From Pseudoselenomonas ruminantium (GTDB lineage: Bacteria; Bacillota; Negativicutes; Selenomonadales; Selenomonadaceae): a stretch of 64,000 bases of DNA. The translations under genes and the position numbers were made by a program. Of the stretch, positions 10,201 through 17,516 are shown piece by piece. The DNA is taken from positions 108,191 through 172,190 of the forward strand of contig SVCA01000007.1 in assembly GCA_015058625.1 (NCBI GenBank), read 5' to 3'. Below the pieces are notes generated by a model that worked only from the letters and a program-made list of their open reading frames with translations, was not told the DNA's origin and did no database searches. Every line of letters starts with the position of its first letter. The first letter of the stretch is position 1.

Positions 10201-12693
10201 AGTACCTGCAGTTGCGACGGGATTATCATCAGCATCCACATAGTTAGCCGTAATACCATTAGTATTAAAATTAACTGTTTCTGTTTTTTGAGCACCACTT
10301 ACCGTATAATTGACCGCCTGGCTCACGAACTGTGCCCCGGGAAGATAATCATCCCCCTTGACGTCAGTTTTACCATCATACGGCTTCTTAATCCCGGTTG
10401 GGTTCTTCAAGTTCACAGTAATTTTCTTCGGCGTAATGCTATTGCCGCCAAATGTTGTAGGATTGCTTGCATCACCAAAAGAAGCACTGCCTGTCAATAT
10501 ATAATTGTGATAACCAGCGGCATTTTGAATTGTAACGCCACCAGTTAAGGCGATAGTCTTATCGCCCAATCCCACATCCGGGGCATCTGCATCTGTAATC
10601 TTGCCCCCCGTACCCACGAAGTATGCATTTACACCGGAAGTATCTATGCTGACTTTACCCGCAGCAATATCTCCGTCCACAATCCCATTTGCTCCGCCAT
10701 AGGAAAAATTCTTAATCGCATCAGCAGCGTCATTGGTACCATTATATTCGCGCGAATACGGAGCCGTGCTAACAGTACTGCTATCAATCGTCACCGATTT
10801 CTGATTGATGGTATAGTTATTTCCCACCAAATCATAACCCTGTTGGCCAGTGTAGAACGCTGCCAAGGTGCGAACTTTTTTATTTACTGTATCATAATTG
10901 GTACTGGTTATATCACCATCAATGGTATTATCCGTAGGAGCTGTAATAATCTTTGCAGTCGGCGTAAATGCCCCCCCACCCTTAGTGTAGTTTATACCGC
11001 TTAATACAACATCGCTGCCATTATAAGTAGTAGACAAGTCACTGCCAGCCAAATCGCCACTGTTAGTACCTTGATCATAATGATAGTTTACATTAACCGT
11101 GCCATGACCTGTAAGAAAAGCCCGCAATAAGGGCAGACTCTGCCCCTCGTAGATTCGCCAGGTGGTATTTTCGCCACCTTTGTTGCTAATGCTGGAAAGG
11201 TTCGATGATGTATAGTCAGCTACATAATGACTAGTAGGAACTTTCAATATCTTGTCCGCCCCTGATCCTTTATAATAGCTACTTACAACTTTTGATCCCG
11301 ATGTATATCCATCAGCCACAGTTGACCCTGTTGTACTCGTTGAAGCACCAACAATACCATTTTCGACGGTTCCAGTATTATACACATGCTCGATAGTAGT
11401 CACATTTACATATCCAGCAATACCTCCAGAATAACGCGTACCTTCAACCGTTCCAGTATTATATGCAGTATTTATACTACAGTTTGTAGCGTAACCAACA
11501 ATACCTCCTGAATAGTTGCTGGTTTTTGTACCTTTTATTTTCGAGGATTCATTAAACACATTCGTGAATGAAGTATTACTCGCATGGCCAGCAATACCTC
11601 CAGCATTATCAGCAGTTATGTTTGCCCCAACAACCCCAACATTTTTTATTACAGCATTTGATACTGCACCAAATAATCCACCATAAGTACCACCTGTAAC
11701 CTTAATTCCACTAATCGTATGGAATTCGCCATCAAATGTTGAGCTAAAATTACTAATCGGGCTAAAACTTTTCCCCGTGAAATCTAAATCTGCCTTTAAC
11801 GTATATGTGTAACTTTTCGCTTTCCCAACACAATCCGACGAAACTGCCATCAGGTCTGCTTCACTGTAAATAAGCGGCAGTACCGTTGCCGTATTATTAA
11901 GAGTAAAGGTATAGCCAGCAGAATTTTTACTGCCACTATCTGCCAACGACGCATCTATATCCGTTGCCTTCTTGGCTAGTTTGGCTTCGCTTATATCGTT
12001 TGCGTTTTTCTCCGCAACGATAGAGCTGACACTGCGGCCTAATGTCACATTGCCTTTGGTCTGAATCGTCACGTTATTATTCACAGCTAAACCATCAGCT
12101 GTCTTAATCTTATTGACTTCACCAATAACGATATTACCACCTTCTAGGAATACAGTATTTGCCTGTACTGTGCCCATATTGACAATATCATTGCTCGGTA
12201 AAGCAGATGTATCTTTCAATGGTTTTAGGTCTATCCCTTTACCATCGGCAAAATTAGCCTTTACCGTGTCATCTATATTGCGTGTAGAAACATAGAGTGC
12301 CCCTACATCTACCGAAGCCGACTCCCCAAACACTACCCCATTAGGGTTGACAATATAAACATTTTTCCCGCCTTGAATCGAACCATCAATCTGCGAGACA
12401 TTTTCTCCCGTTACCACGTTCAAGTAATTATTAGTATGAGCGCCTCCATCAAAGCGCACAGTCTCCCCTTGAGGAACCGAAAAATTCTTCCAGTTAATGA
12501 CATTATTCTCAACAGTACTACTGATATCCGTGACCTGTGGAGAGGTCGTCTGGTCTACAGTAATTGCAGCCGCCGGTTTTCCGTCAAGTTCCGGCGTTGC
12601 TGCTGAAACAGTCGGCATAATACTAAATACACTAGCCGATAGTGCAATGCTAACCTGCAATGCAATCTGTCGAATATCTTTATCCCTGCGCAT
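4213..12693 (-). CDS. giant two-partner secretion exoprotein (TpsA) with GLUG and MBG/YDG repeats
   Basis: A predicted surface adhesin of 2826 residues. Order of parts: signal peptide (residues 1-31, ending VSAA); filamentous-haemagglutinin secretion domain to about residue 150, with the hallmark VNPNGVVFGESASVDVGAL; a GLUG-motif section at about bases 11350-11760 (GGIVGYATNCS, YSGGIAGYV); then about sixteen tandem domains of roughly 100-130 residues, each starting with a K-x-YDG-type motif (KPYDGKTD, KVYDGDTN, KTYDGNDS, KVYDGETS, KVYDGTLDG and others). A Glu/Asp-rich C-terminus has no anchor motif or membrane segment. The ATG at 12693 has GAGGTG six bases upstream and is preferred over upstream in-frame starts. 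The exact ligand is unknown. Confidence 0.92.
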   Translation of the reverse strand: MRRDKDIRQIALQVSIALSASVFSIMPTVSAATPELDGKPAAAITVDQTTSPQVTDISSTVENNVINWKNFSVPQGETVRFDGGAHTNNYLNVVTGENVSQIDGSIQGGKNVYIVNPNGVVFGESASVDVGALYVSTRNIDDTVKANFADGKGIDLKPLKDTSALPSNDIVNMGTVQANTVFLEGGNIVIGEVNKIKTADGLAVNNNVTIQTKGNVTLGRSVSSIVAEKNANDISEAKLAKKATDIDASLADSGSKNSAGYTFTLNNTATVLPLIYSEADLMAVSSDCVGKAKSYTYTLKADLDFTGKSFSPISNFSSTFDGEFHTISGIKVTGGTYGGLFGAVSNAVIKNVGVVGANITADNAGGIAGHASNTSFTNVFNESSKIKGTKTSNYSGGIVGYATNCSINTAYNTGTVEGTRYSGGIAGYVNVTTIEHVYNTGTVENGIVGASTSTTGSTVADGYTSGSKVVSSYYKGSGADKILKVPTSHYVADYTSSNLSSISNKGGENTTWRIYEGQSLPLLRAFLTGHGTVNVNYHYDQGTNSGDLAGSDLSTTYNGSDVVLSGINYTKGGGAFTPTAKIITAPTDNTIDGDITSTNYDTVNKKVRTLAAFYTGQQGYDLVGNNYTINQKSVTIDSSTVSTAPYSREYNGTNDAADAIKNFSYGGANGIVDGDIAAGKVSIDTSGVNAYFVGTGGKITDADAPDVGLGDKTIALTGGVTIQNAAGYHNYILTGSASFGDASNPTTFGGNSITPKKITVNLKNPTGIKKPYDGKTDVKGDDYLPGAQFVSQAVNYTVSGAQKTETVNFNTNGITANYVDADDNPVATAGTYDKKVKYSGIAIASVDNGKVTNYELVDAQGNTIYFKDKNEVVSGTGSLYGSGKISRIKLDNTGFSWYKGTDAQPATREYDKTSAYTKPVGSGDTAYTVDSAQTAAIQDDLTFTVTGANFLKTINATDLAVNAGEAHYVGYTVAVSGDAAVNYTFGDNDEPIGSSITLFGDGSITPRTIKLDVASGRSADKMYDAGTAVLDNADKSSFTISEDSTVNSGFHDGTDTYHLLEYTGGDDYKLLDDGAKIVYSGVYKQKGTEGDANVYFVNDQVASKNITYTANIENANGNYVFDNGTTSKTFDNGVGKITQREISNLYFSDVNKTYDTTAVVDHDDIAVDVGDGVGQVKLYGSDTAATVFDMSKVTGVYVHKDANKKDEDVEDGGKAKSKNVTYTLQDDFLTNHNYKLSDSIGTTVNGEGAILPITLNDRSKLTLDVSGVTKVYDGDTNIKGPHASSTDNDNMAFIGTKGLVYALDDNPDHDIKLNIDSVHAAYYDWADSNNATPQGITYELAVSGDSSGNYTIANTLLTGDYLKWASTVDGWTPTEKAKMTGVITKRDLIVTPLHDPVTKVYDGGTAVKDGTTTLENDTAVSFDGWINVDGRTKTATANYTDKNVDSEDETEAGGKTVNYVIKLDSATTYGNYNIKDAQGHMLPGNMLTGYTLTGKGHITPATLHIEFAQKHKTYDGNDSYTGTVSPTYTGRITGDDVELDDTAYAAKFNSPNVADAHTITYTIVLKGDDRGNYIIDPTNSTTVGNVTTIDDDGYIEALGINSATVDYNSINKVYDATNSVTYDHTGDNRYFDGEKNKADAKDYINSITLGTNVVLVHGTDYTIKSAFYDKTGKDASKATYEFKFSDDVAANYNLSGLTGYSVTDKVYTWTATENVSITPKKLQASLNDTVLHLERVYNGETNLPVTTAEAASKVTVTGFVNDNEDTTAFDDSLVNGRYVDRNVAYDADGNITTKDVLFDVKLKGTGKENYVINDTNANSATLTGENLGKITPKELAVDFDYTEKTYNNNPDAAVRGVRLTGLQTGDKTRNLDTAAIEAQFGSKNGDTFTANGDVNYDESAEGKAGYKGVQYSNLQNAMLTGFGKDATGYKIAKNYTIADTVYFNEAAQKGKIKRLALTQEYIKYKWDTVTKEYDGTDAAPTGKLHIYTDVLGTSDDKLVDLNYVLKDTNGAVYDNQQVNVVSGHGVTYTLNGLEAKEFHNFEMTQVLMDSFNGKTYTTTGNITPRVLSINIKNPDNWVKVYDGETSVKDASGVVQNQFEYDFVEGQDILQQDSNSVNLIVTGAYGDATANIEPESTATTGKTIKYTLTLDGNTAGNYTLDPDGAAVKNVDETTYTGTGAIKKRTVYVAFDDDYDSTEINRAYKGANDTSAPVDKTRINLVTTIDGDTGLLDADAAVELKKEDIEANYESANVARNTQTKEVEKQNVYVTNFNLQGMGSGNYAVRVNDANNPKTLVGQGTINPIAVRVALKNAPEKTYDKTKAIKDTYLANANFTFTPTPITSENVANDIDITGAYKDANAGTAKEYSYTLTLNNDNYELVTDDDNGHTVTASNYGMKAVLTGADGTITPRKVSVNSIADMTKVYDGTLDGTTNAAANISLNNAVNGMDTGLISGDDAELSATAVYTDNPHAGVSADSDELQEHVVKYTLSLKNTNYELTDDSKEVTGKGYITRRTLSIVADSVSVDVGGTMPEFNGKVTGFVKDEQDNYTDFINGVSFKAADGTTTSTPGSYGVYGWYMGNKKGLLGLDYTFAQAPANDTAFTVNYVNNNTGNPDTKITPNNSIYHQISKDMNSGFGDNGAAAIEYKDKSGKVLGTEKIDSGEINGKGLMIGGGTDMSKQADSNANIGIAGGDIVNMEGANAAGSVNVETTGDGTVVNLEVFSIGGDKQSGDNNSAAEITNTADKTYSLDLDNSTEGEIAIKNTNDTTGTLSSIAITDGKQNILGEEAEDKKEEQEKEGTIAIKSSNGEDDDEIELTVEKQGVNVA
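5130..10770 (-). repeat. tandem MBG/YDG-type protein repeats inside tpsA
   Basis: About sixteen diverged repeat domains, each beginning with a (K/R)-x-Y-(D/N)-(G/x) motif and ending in a strand-rich NYxL/NYxI motif followed by an ITP-K/R hinge. They are degenerate at DNA level, so this is an old amplification rather than a fresh one. Confidence 0.85.
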
Positions 12694-12827
12694 TTTAAGC
12701 ACCTCAATCATCAAAAACTCTAAAATGCAACTTTATTCCATTACATCTTCTTATAAAGAAATATTATATTTTATAAAATAATATAATACTATAATTCAAA
12801 ACATATAATATCCCATTGACTACAAAT
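12694..12827 (-). promoter_or_regulatory. AT-rich leader and probable promoter of tpsA
   Basis: About 130 bases, strongly AT-rich, holding several TATAAT-like boxes on the minus strand (for example TATAAT near 12765). No single -35 partner stands out. No gene is seen here. Confidence 0.4.
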
Positions 12828-12870
12828 GCCCTGTAGCTGCATAAATTTTCCCAACATGCAACTACAGGGC
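12828..12870 (-). terminator. hairpin downstream of the 439-residue flagellin gene
   Basis: Inverted repeat GCCCTGTAG(c)TGCAT / ATGCA(a)CTACAGGGC, with one internal mismatch. It sits 20 bases after the flagellin stop. The following T-run is broken (ATTTGTAGT), so termination may be moderate. Confidence 0.6.
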
Positions 12871-12890
12871 TATTCTAATGTACAAACAAG

Positions 12891-14210
12891 TTATTGTAAG
12901 AGACTAAGCACAGAACTGCTGTTCTGATTGGCTTGAGCCAACATGGACTGGGAAGCCTGCAAGAGCACGTTATCCTTCGTATAAGCAGTCATTTCCTTGG
13001 CCATATCGGCATCACGGATTACGGACATAGAGGACTGCGTGTTCTCTGCTGCTACCGTAATGTTACTGGAAGTGTAATCCAACCGACTTTCCACAGAACC
13101 AATCTTGGTCTGCAGGTCAAGAACTTTTTGCAAGGCCGTGTCCACTACATTGATAGCAGCATTGGCATTAGCCTGTGTAGAGATGTTCAATGTCTTGCCT
13201 TCAGGAGTCTTCAGTCCCAATGCTACTGAACGCATATCCGAAAATCCTACTTTGATTGCCTCATTGGCTTTCGTGCCACTCTGTAAGACTATAGCATTAT
13301 CAGGCGTCGGATTTTGAGCACGAATAGTTTCATTGAAATTATCAAGAATTGCATTCGCAGATTTTCGTAAATTCCCCTCTTTATCCTGAACACAAATCGT
13401 TAGCCCTGAAACCTGTCCATCAATTCCTGGATTCTTTGACCTATATGTAATTGCTTCACCGCGATCCGGCGTATACACTGTATTACCGAACTGATCTTCA
13501 CCAATAGTAGATCTGTCCTCAGGAAAATCCTGTATTGTCAAATCTTCATTGCACGGTGTCCAATCAAACACATCTCCGAACCACGTTTCTTCCTCAACTG
13601 TAAACGACTTTATATGGGTTTCACCGTTTTTCACATACGAAACAGTAATAGTATCTCCAGCCAAAATACCTACGGAATCACCAGTTCTAGCTGTTAAGTT
13701 CACTAACGGAGTACTTTCCCCTACCCCATCGGCAAAAGAACTATTCGTTAAATGCGTAAAAGTTCCCGGCTCCTTAACATAATCATTCTTCGACCCATCC
13801 AGCATCACTTTGCCATTATACATAGCATTGGCATTATCATCAATCTGGTCGATAGCTTGGTCTATTTCCTTTTGAATAATGGCTCTGTCTGCATCGCTAT
13901 TGGTATCATTGGCGGCATTGATGACCTTTTCCTTCATGGTCTTTAGAATATCCACAGTACTGGACATTGCACCTTCAGCCACCTTCAGCATGCTGTTGCC
14001 GTTCTGGACATTCTGATTGTCCTGTTCCAGACTGCGCAGGCGCACATCCATTTTCTCTGCGATAGACAGCCCAGAAGCATCATCAGCGGCACTATTGATT
14101 TTCATACCCGAAGCAACCTTCTTCAAGTCCTTGCTAAGGGCCTTCTCATTCCGGTTCAACTGATTCAGCGTGTTTTTCGCCTGCATATTGTTCTTCACTA
14201 CCAAAGCCAT
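12891..14210 (-). CDS. flagellin (439 residues)
   Basis: Filament subunit. The N-terminal D0/D1 region (LNRNEKALSKDLKKVASGMK, then INSAADDASGLSIAEKM) and the C-terminal D1/D0 region (RDADMAKEMTAYTKDNVLLQ, ending ANQNSSSVLSLLQ) are intact. The variable middle, about residues 145-330, has no enzyme motif that can be seen. The ATG at 14210 has AAGGAGG nine bases upstream; an earlier TTG is in frame but lies after that site. A sigma-28-like promoter is at 14307-14333. Its upstream region, including a gene remnant at 14395-14484, matches that of the 626-residue flagellin, so the two arose by duplication. Confidence 0.95.
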   Translation of the reverse strand: MALVVKNNMQAKNTLNQLNRNEKALSKDLKKVASGMKINSAADDASGLSIAEKMDVRLRSLEQDNQNVQNGNSMLKVAEGAMSSTVDILKTMKEKVINAANDTNSDADRAIIQKEIDQAIDQIDDNANAMYNGKVMLDGSKNDYVKEPGTFTHLTNSSFADGVGESTPLVNLTARTGDSVGILAGDTITVSYVKNGETHIKSFTVEEETWFGDVFDWTPCNEDLTIQDFPEDRSTIGEDQFGNTVYTPDRGEAITYRSKNPGIDGQVSGLTICVQDKEGNLRKSANAILDNFNETIRAQNPTPDNAIVLQSGTKANEAIKVGFSDMRSVALGLKTPEGKTLNISTQANANAAINVVDTALQKVLDLQTKIGSVESRLDYTSSNITVAAENTQSSMSVIRDADMAKEMTAYTKDNVLLQASQSMLAQANQNSSSVLSLLQ

Positions 14211-14306
14211 AGCGGCCAACCTCCTTGTTCTCTTCCCACCAATTCACATATCATTATGCAAACCCGCATCCTCCTCAATGCAGATTTGCCGTGTCTTCTA
14301 TTTGAT

Positions 14307-14333
14307 ATATCGGCGAATTTGTCATTTCCTTAA
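14307..14333 (-). promoter_or_regulatory. sigma-28-like promoter for the 439-residue flagellin
   Basis: Minus strand TTAA (14333-14330), 15-base spacer, GCCGATAT (14314-14307). Seven of eight -10 bases and three of four -35 bases match the sigma-28 consensus. Confidence 0.75.
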
Positions 14334-14394
14334 TAGCTGTAGAAAAAATTTTTTCCGCAAAAACAAAACGAGATGCAGAACTCCTCATCAAGTT

Positions 14395-14484
14395 CTACAC
14401 CTCATATAGCACGACCCCATCACGCCTGATGGATGCCAGCAGGTCTTTATTGCACTCGCTATCCAAATCAACCACATCAAACAT
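14395..14484 (-). pseudogene. C-terminal remnant of a MNT-type nucleotidyltransferase gene
   Basis: Translates to 29 residues (MFDVVDLDSECNKDLLASIR onward, ending GVVLYEV) that differ from the last 29 residues of the intact gene at 24004-24309 by only two changes (Arg to Ser, Ala to Ser). Everything upstream, including the GSRARG active-site motif, is missing. Both copies stand directly before a flagellin promoter. Confidence 0.85.
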
Positions 14485-14519
14485 GATAACATATCATTAC
14501 AAGCAACTTCAATAGATGC

Positions 14520-14554
14520 AAAGACTGGCAACGTGAAATATGTTGCCAGTCTTT
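14520..14554 (-). terminator. terminator after the 973-residue flagellin gene
   Basis: Perfect 13-base stem AAAGACTGGCAAC / GTTGCCAGTCTTT with a 9-base loop, 12 bases past the stop codon. It ends the two-flagellin transcript that starts before 19271. Confidence 0.8.
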
Positions 14555-14566
14555 ACTTCTATGTAT

Positions 14567-17488
14567 TTACGACAACAAACTCAACACTTGGCTGCTATTT
14601 TGATTGGCCTGAGCCAGCATAGATTGAGCAGTCTGGCTCAAAATATTAGCTTTGGTGTAGCCAGTCATTTCCTTGGCCATGTCTGCATCACGAAGAGTAG
14701 ATTCTGAGGCCTGAGTGTTCTCAGCTGCCGTGGTGATATTGGCCCCTGCGTTACGCATACGGTTTATTTGCGCACCAATCAATGTATTAGCATCAATAAG
14801 ATAGGTTAGACCCTTGTCCAATATACCTACTTCAGGTTCAATTCCCAGCAATTTTTCCCGACTTTCCTGAGTTAGCACGTTAAAATCCTCCGGTTGGTAA
14901 GATCCGGGGATATACCCAAACACATGGTCCATAGTGGTGCGAGGAATACTAATGCGAATGTTCTGACTAGCATGGTCAGTATCCTGTATGATTAACCGGT
15001 CAACATATACATTTCGCAATTCACGAAGGACATTGTCCATAACACCGCCACTAATCTTGGCGCCTTTGGTCTGATAATCCGGATAGAACGTGACAGGAAA
15101 TCTCCGTTCATCATAAAGCGTCAGAACGCCATTTTCCGTATCCCCGGCCAGACGCATCAGGTGATTAAATCGGGCATCATCACCGGTAAGCACCGGAGTG
15201 GCCTGTTCATAAATAGCCTTGACTAAAGATGAAGCATCTGTTACCTCTGATACATCTATGATTATTGTTTTGATATCCTGCGTGTCTGTACCGCTTAACG
15301 GCTTGTCATCCATATCCCCCGTGCCATTAAGGAACAAGAAGTTGAACCACTGGCTATTGTCCGTGGCACAATAAGCCCGAAAGCCCTTACCATCCAGCTC
15401 TCCAGGGATACTGGCATTAGGATGGTTGGCGAACCATTGACCAAAGTCCAAATCATAGTGGCGCAATTCCCCTTCGTAGACATCCAAGGTATAACCTTCC
15501 GGTGCACTGTAGCGAATAGCTGTCACATCGTCCGTATTAAGGTTGACACCATCAGGCTGGAAGGATACGCCAGACTGCCCACTCATAAGCTTTGCAAAGG
15601 CATTGGCGATGGTCATAGGTGTATCCACCAATCTACGCAGCTGCGCTAAATCAATCGTGTTAAACAGATGCGTTGCAGGATATACCCGTCTGTTGACACT
15701 GCTATGGGAAGGGTCATTTAACTTGGACAATGTATCCGTAGTAGGTACACCATCTTTTACAGCATCAGAGTCAATAAATTCCACACCATAACCATATTGA
15801 CTGGAGGAAGCACTATTTAGGGTTATCCCCTTGCCTAACAAGCTGGCAATAAATTCCTCCAAAACCGCTTCATCCGAGGTCTGATAGCTGGTTAAGTCTA
15901 TATCATAATGAGCATTGGTAGCATCCTTGCCTGTTTTATGATTGACTACAGTATTGTTGAGGCTGGACAATGCTTTTACCGCCTGATATTCCACCTCCGT
16001 ACCTGCAGAGGCCGGCTGATATGATACGGCTGCTTTAGCCGCCCCCTCTGCAATACCATCACTAATGGAAAAGTAGCTGGCTAATGTGGCTCCCCGGCTT
16101 GCATCAGTTGTCGTAGCCGACATAACGCCATTGGAAAAAGAAACCCGCACTCCGCCAATGGTAAAGGAGCCCGTAGCATTTTTTCCAATGTTATAGATAT
16201 TATCACTATCCTTACCACTTGGCCAAGAACTGCCATCCTGAAATCTGATGTATATGTAACTAGAAGTGCTATAACGGGAATCCTTCAGAACTATACCTGA
16301 ACCGGATGCCACATTTGCTATATTCCATGAACCCGTAGCATTAGTTCCCGGACTAAAAGGCATATCGGGGACTCCAGGTTCTCCTTCATCATTTTTACCG
16401 CCCGACAATCTTCCCGTACCGATAACACCTGTAGCCGCTACAGCCGGAGACCCTGGCGCAGCCTGTATCTCGCCATGGGCACCTTCGACAACCTTCTCAT
16501 AATTTCGAGAAAAACCATTTGCCGTCAAGCTGTTCGTATATGCCCCTTTCCCCTTCGTTGTGAATTCAATTTTAGTTCCATCGGCTACCGCACTCACGTA
16601 ATCTTTATTGATTTTACTGGCAATAGTTGAAGCCACCTGTGCCAACGTTGTACAGCCAGAAATATTAATTGTATTGTAAATATTCCTGTATTTGTTGCTG
16701 GTATTATTCGTCAAAACATAGGTATAGCCGTAATCCTTGGGAACTTCAATGCCCACATTCAACAAATCCGTTACTGACGAATACGATGCTGATAAATCAA
16801 TGGTGAATGTATTGGCCGTAGCCGGGTCACCATCAACCAAACTTTGCGTCGCAGATAAGTTCAACGCTGAGATTTCCGGAGCAGGACTGCTGATCTTGCT
16901 CTTTTCTTTCCACTCAATAAAGGTATCAAAGGGGCCTTCCTGCCCGTCAAGCTCATCAATCAGCGATGTTTCATGCTGACGATAGGTCAACAGGCCGTCT
17001 AATTCACTGCCTTCCACTTTTTCGGCTTTGTCTTTGACCACCCAGCTTTTTACCACTTCTTCCACCGCATTGCCCTCCAAAAGGACACGGCGGTCGTTAT
17101 ACATAGTGTCAGCAGCGATATCTGCCATCTGCTGATAGCCCTGATTGATTTCCTTTTGGATAATCTGCCGATCTATATCTGTATTAGTATCGTTTTGAGC
17201 AAGAATGGCCTTCTCTTTAACGGTGCGCAGAATGGATATTTGATTCTGAATACCAGCTTCTGCTAAAGACAGCATATCAGCACCTTTTTTCACATTACCA
17301 TCATTCTGTCCCAAGGCACGAATACGTACGCGCATTTTCTCAGAAATGGAGTATTCAGAAGCACCATCACCAGCACTATTAATTTTCATCCCAGAGCCAA
17401 CTTTTTTTAACTGCTTATCTAAGGATAATTGGTTTTTCTTCAATTCTCCTAACGCCATCATAGCACTGCTGTTATTCATAACCTTCAT
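14567..17488 (-). CDS. oversized flagellin (973 residues)
   Basis: Has both flagellin ends: N-terminal KKVGSGMKINSAGDGASEYS (residues about 28-47) through the helix up to about residue 140, and C-terminal ESTLRDADMAKEMTGYTKAN with the typical ANQNSSQVLSLLS end. Between them is an insertion of roughly 770 residues, rich in Ser, Thr, Gly and Asp. No HExxH or other catalytic motif was found in the insertion. The ATG at 17488 has AAGGTG seven bases upstream. Only 28 bases separate it from the flagellin gene at 17517-19271, so both share one promoter and one terminator. The insert would give a thick, decorated filament surface; its role is unknown. Confidence 0.92.
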   Translation of the reverse strand: MKVMNNSSAMMALGELKKNQLSLDKQLKKVGSGMKINSAGDGASEYSISEKMRVRIRALGQNDGNVKKGADMLSLAEAGIQNQISILRTVKEKAILAQNDTNTDIDRQIIQKEINQGYQQMADIAADTMYNDRRVLLEGNAVEEVVKSWVVKDKAEKVEGSELDGLLTYRQHETSLIDELDGQEGPFDTFIEWKEKSKISSPAPEISALNLSATQSLVDGDPATANTFTIDLSASYSSVTDLLNVGIEVPKDYGYTYVLTNNTSNKYRNIYNTINISGCTTLAQVASTIASKINKDYVSAVADGTKIEFTTKGKGAYTNSLTANGFSRNYEKVVEGAHGEIQAAPGSPAVAATGVIGTGRLSGGKNDEGEPGVPDMPFSPGTNATGSWNIANVASGSGIVLKDSRYSTSSYIYIRFQDGSSWPSGKDSDNIYNIGKNATGSFTIGGVRVSFSNGVMSATTTDASRGATLASYFSISDGIAEGAAKAAVSYQPASAGTEVEYQAVKALSSLNNTVVNHKTGKDATNAHYDIDLTSYQTSDEAVLEEFIASLLGKGITLNSASSSQYGYGVEFIDSDAVKDGVPTTDTLSKLNDPSHSSVNRRVYPATHLFNTIDLAQLRRLVDTPMTIANAFAKLMSGQSGVSFQPDGVNLNTDDVTAIRYSAPEGYTLDVYEGELRHYDLDFGQWFANHPNASIPGELDGKGFRAYCATDNSQWFNFLFLNGTGDMDDKPLSGTDTQDIKTIIIDVSEVTDASSLVKAIYEQATPVLTGDDARFNHLMRLAGDTENGVLTLYDERRFPVTFYPDYQTKGAKISGGVMDNVLRELRNVYVDRLIIQDTDHASQNIRISIPRTTMDHVFGYIPGSYQPEDFNVLTQESREKLLGIEPEVGILDKGLTYLIDANTLIGAQINRMRNAGANITTAAENTQASESTLRDADMAKEMTGYTKANILSQTAQSMLAQANQNSSQVLSLLS

Positions 17489-17516
17489 CTGCTATCACCT
17501 TCTTGTCATTTAGCGC

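Noticed and set aside
5130..10770. Regular repeats that could be taken for a CRISPR array.
   Set aside because: The units are in-frame protein domains of about 100-130 codons in one long gene, not short DNA repeats with unique spacers.
14567..17488. A second protease flagellin in the 973-residue protein.
   Set aside because: No HExxH or similar zinc motif was found in the insertion on reading.
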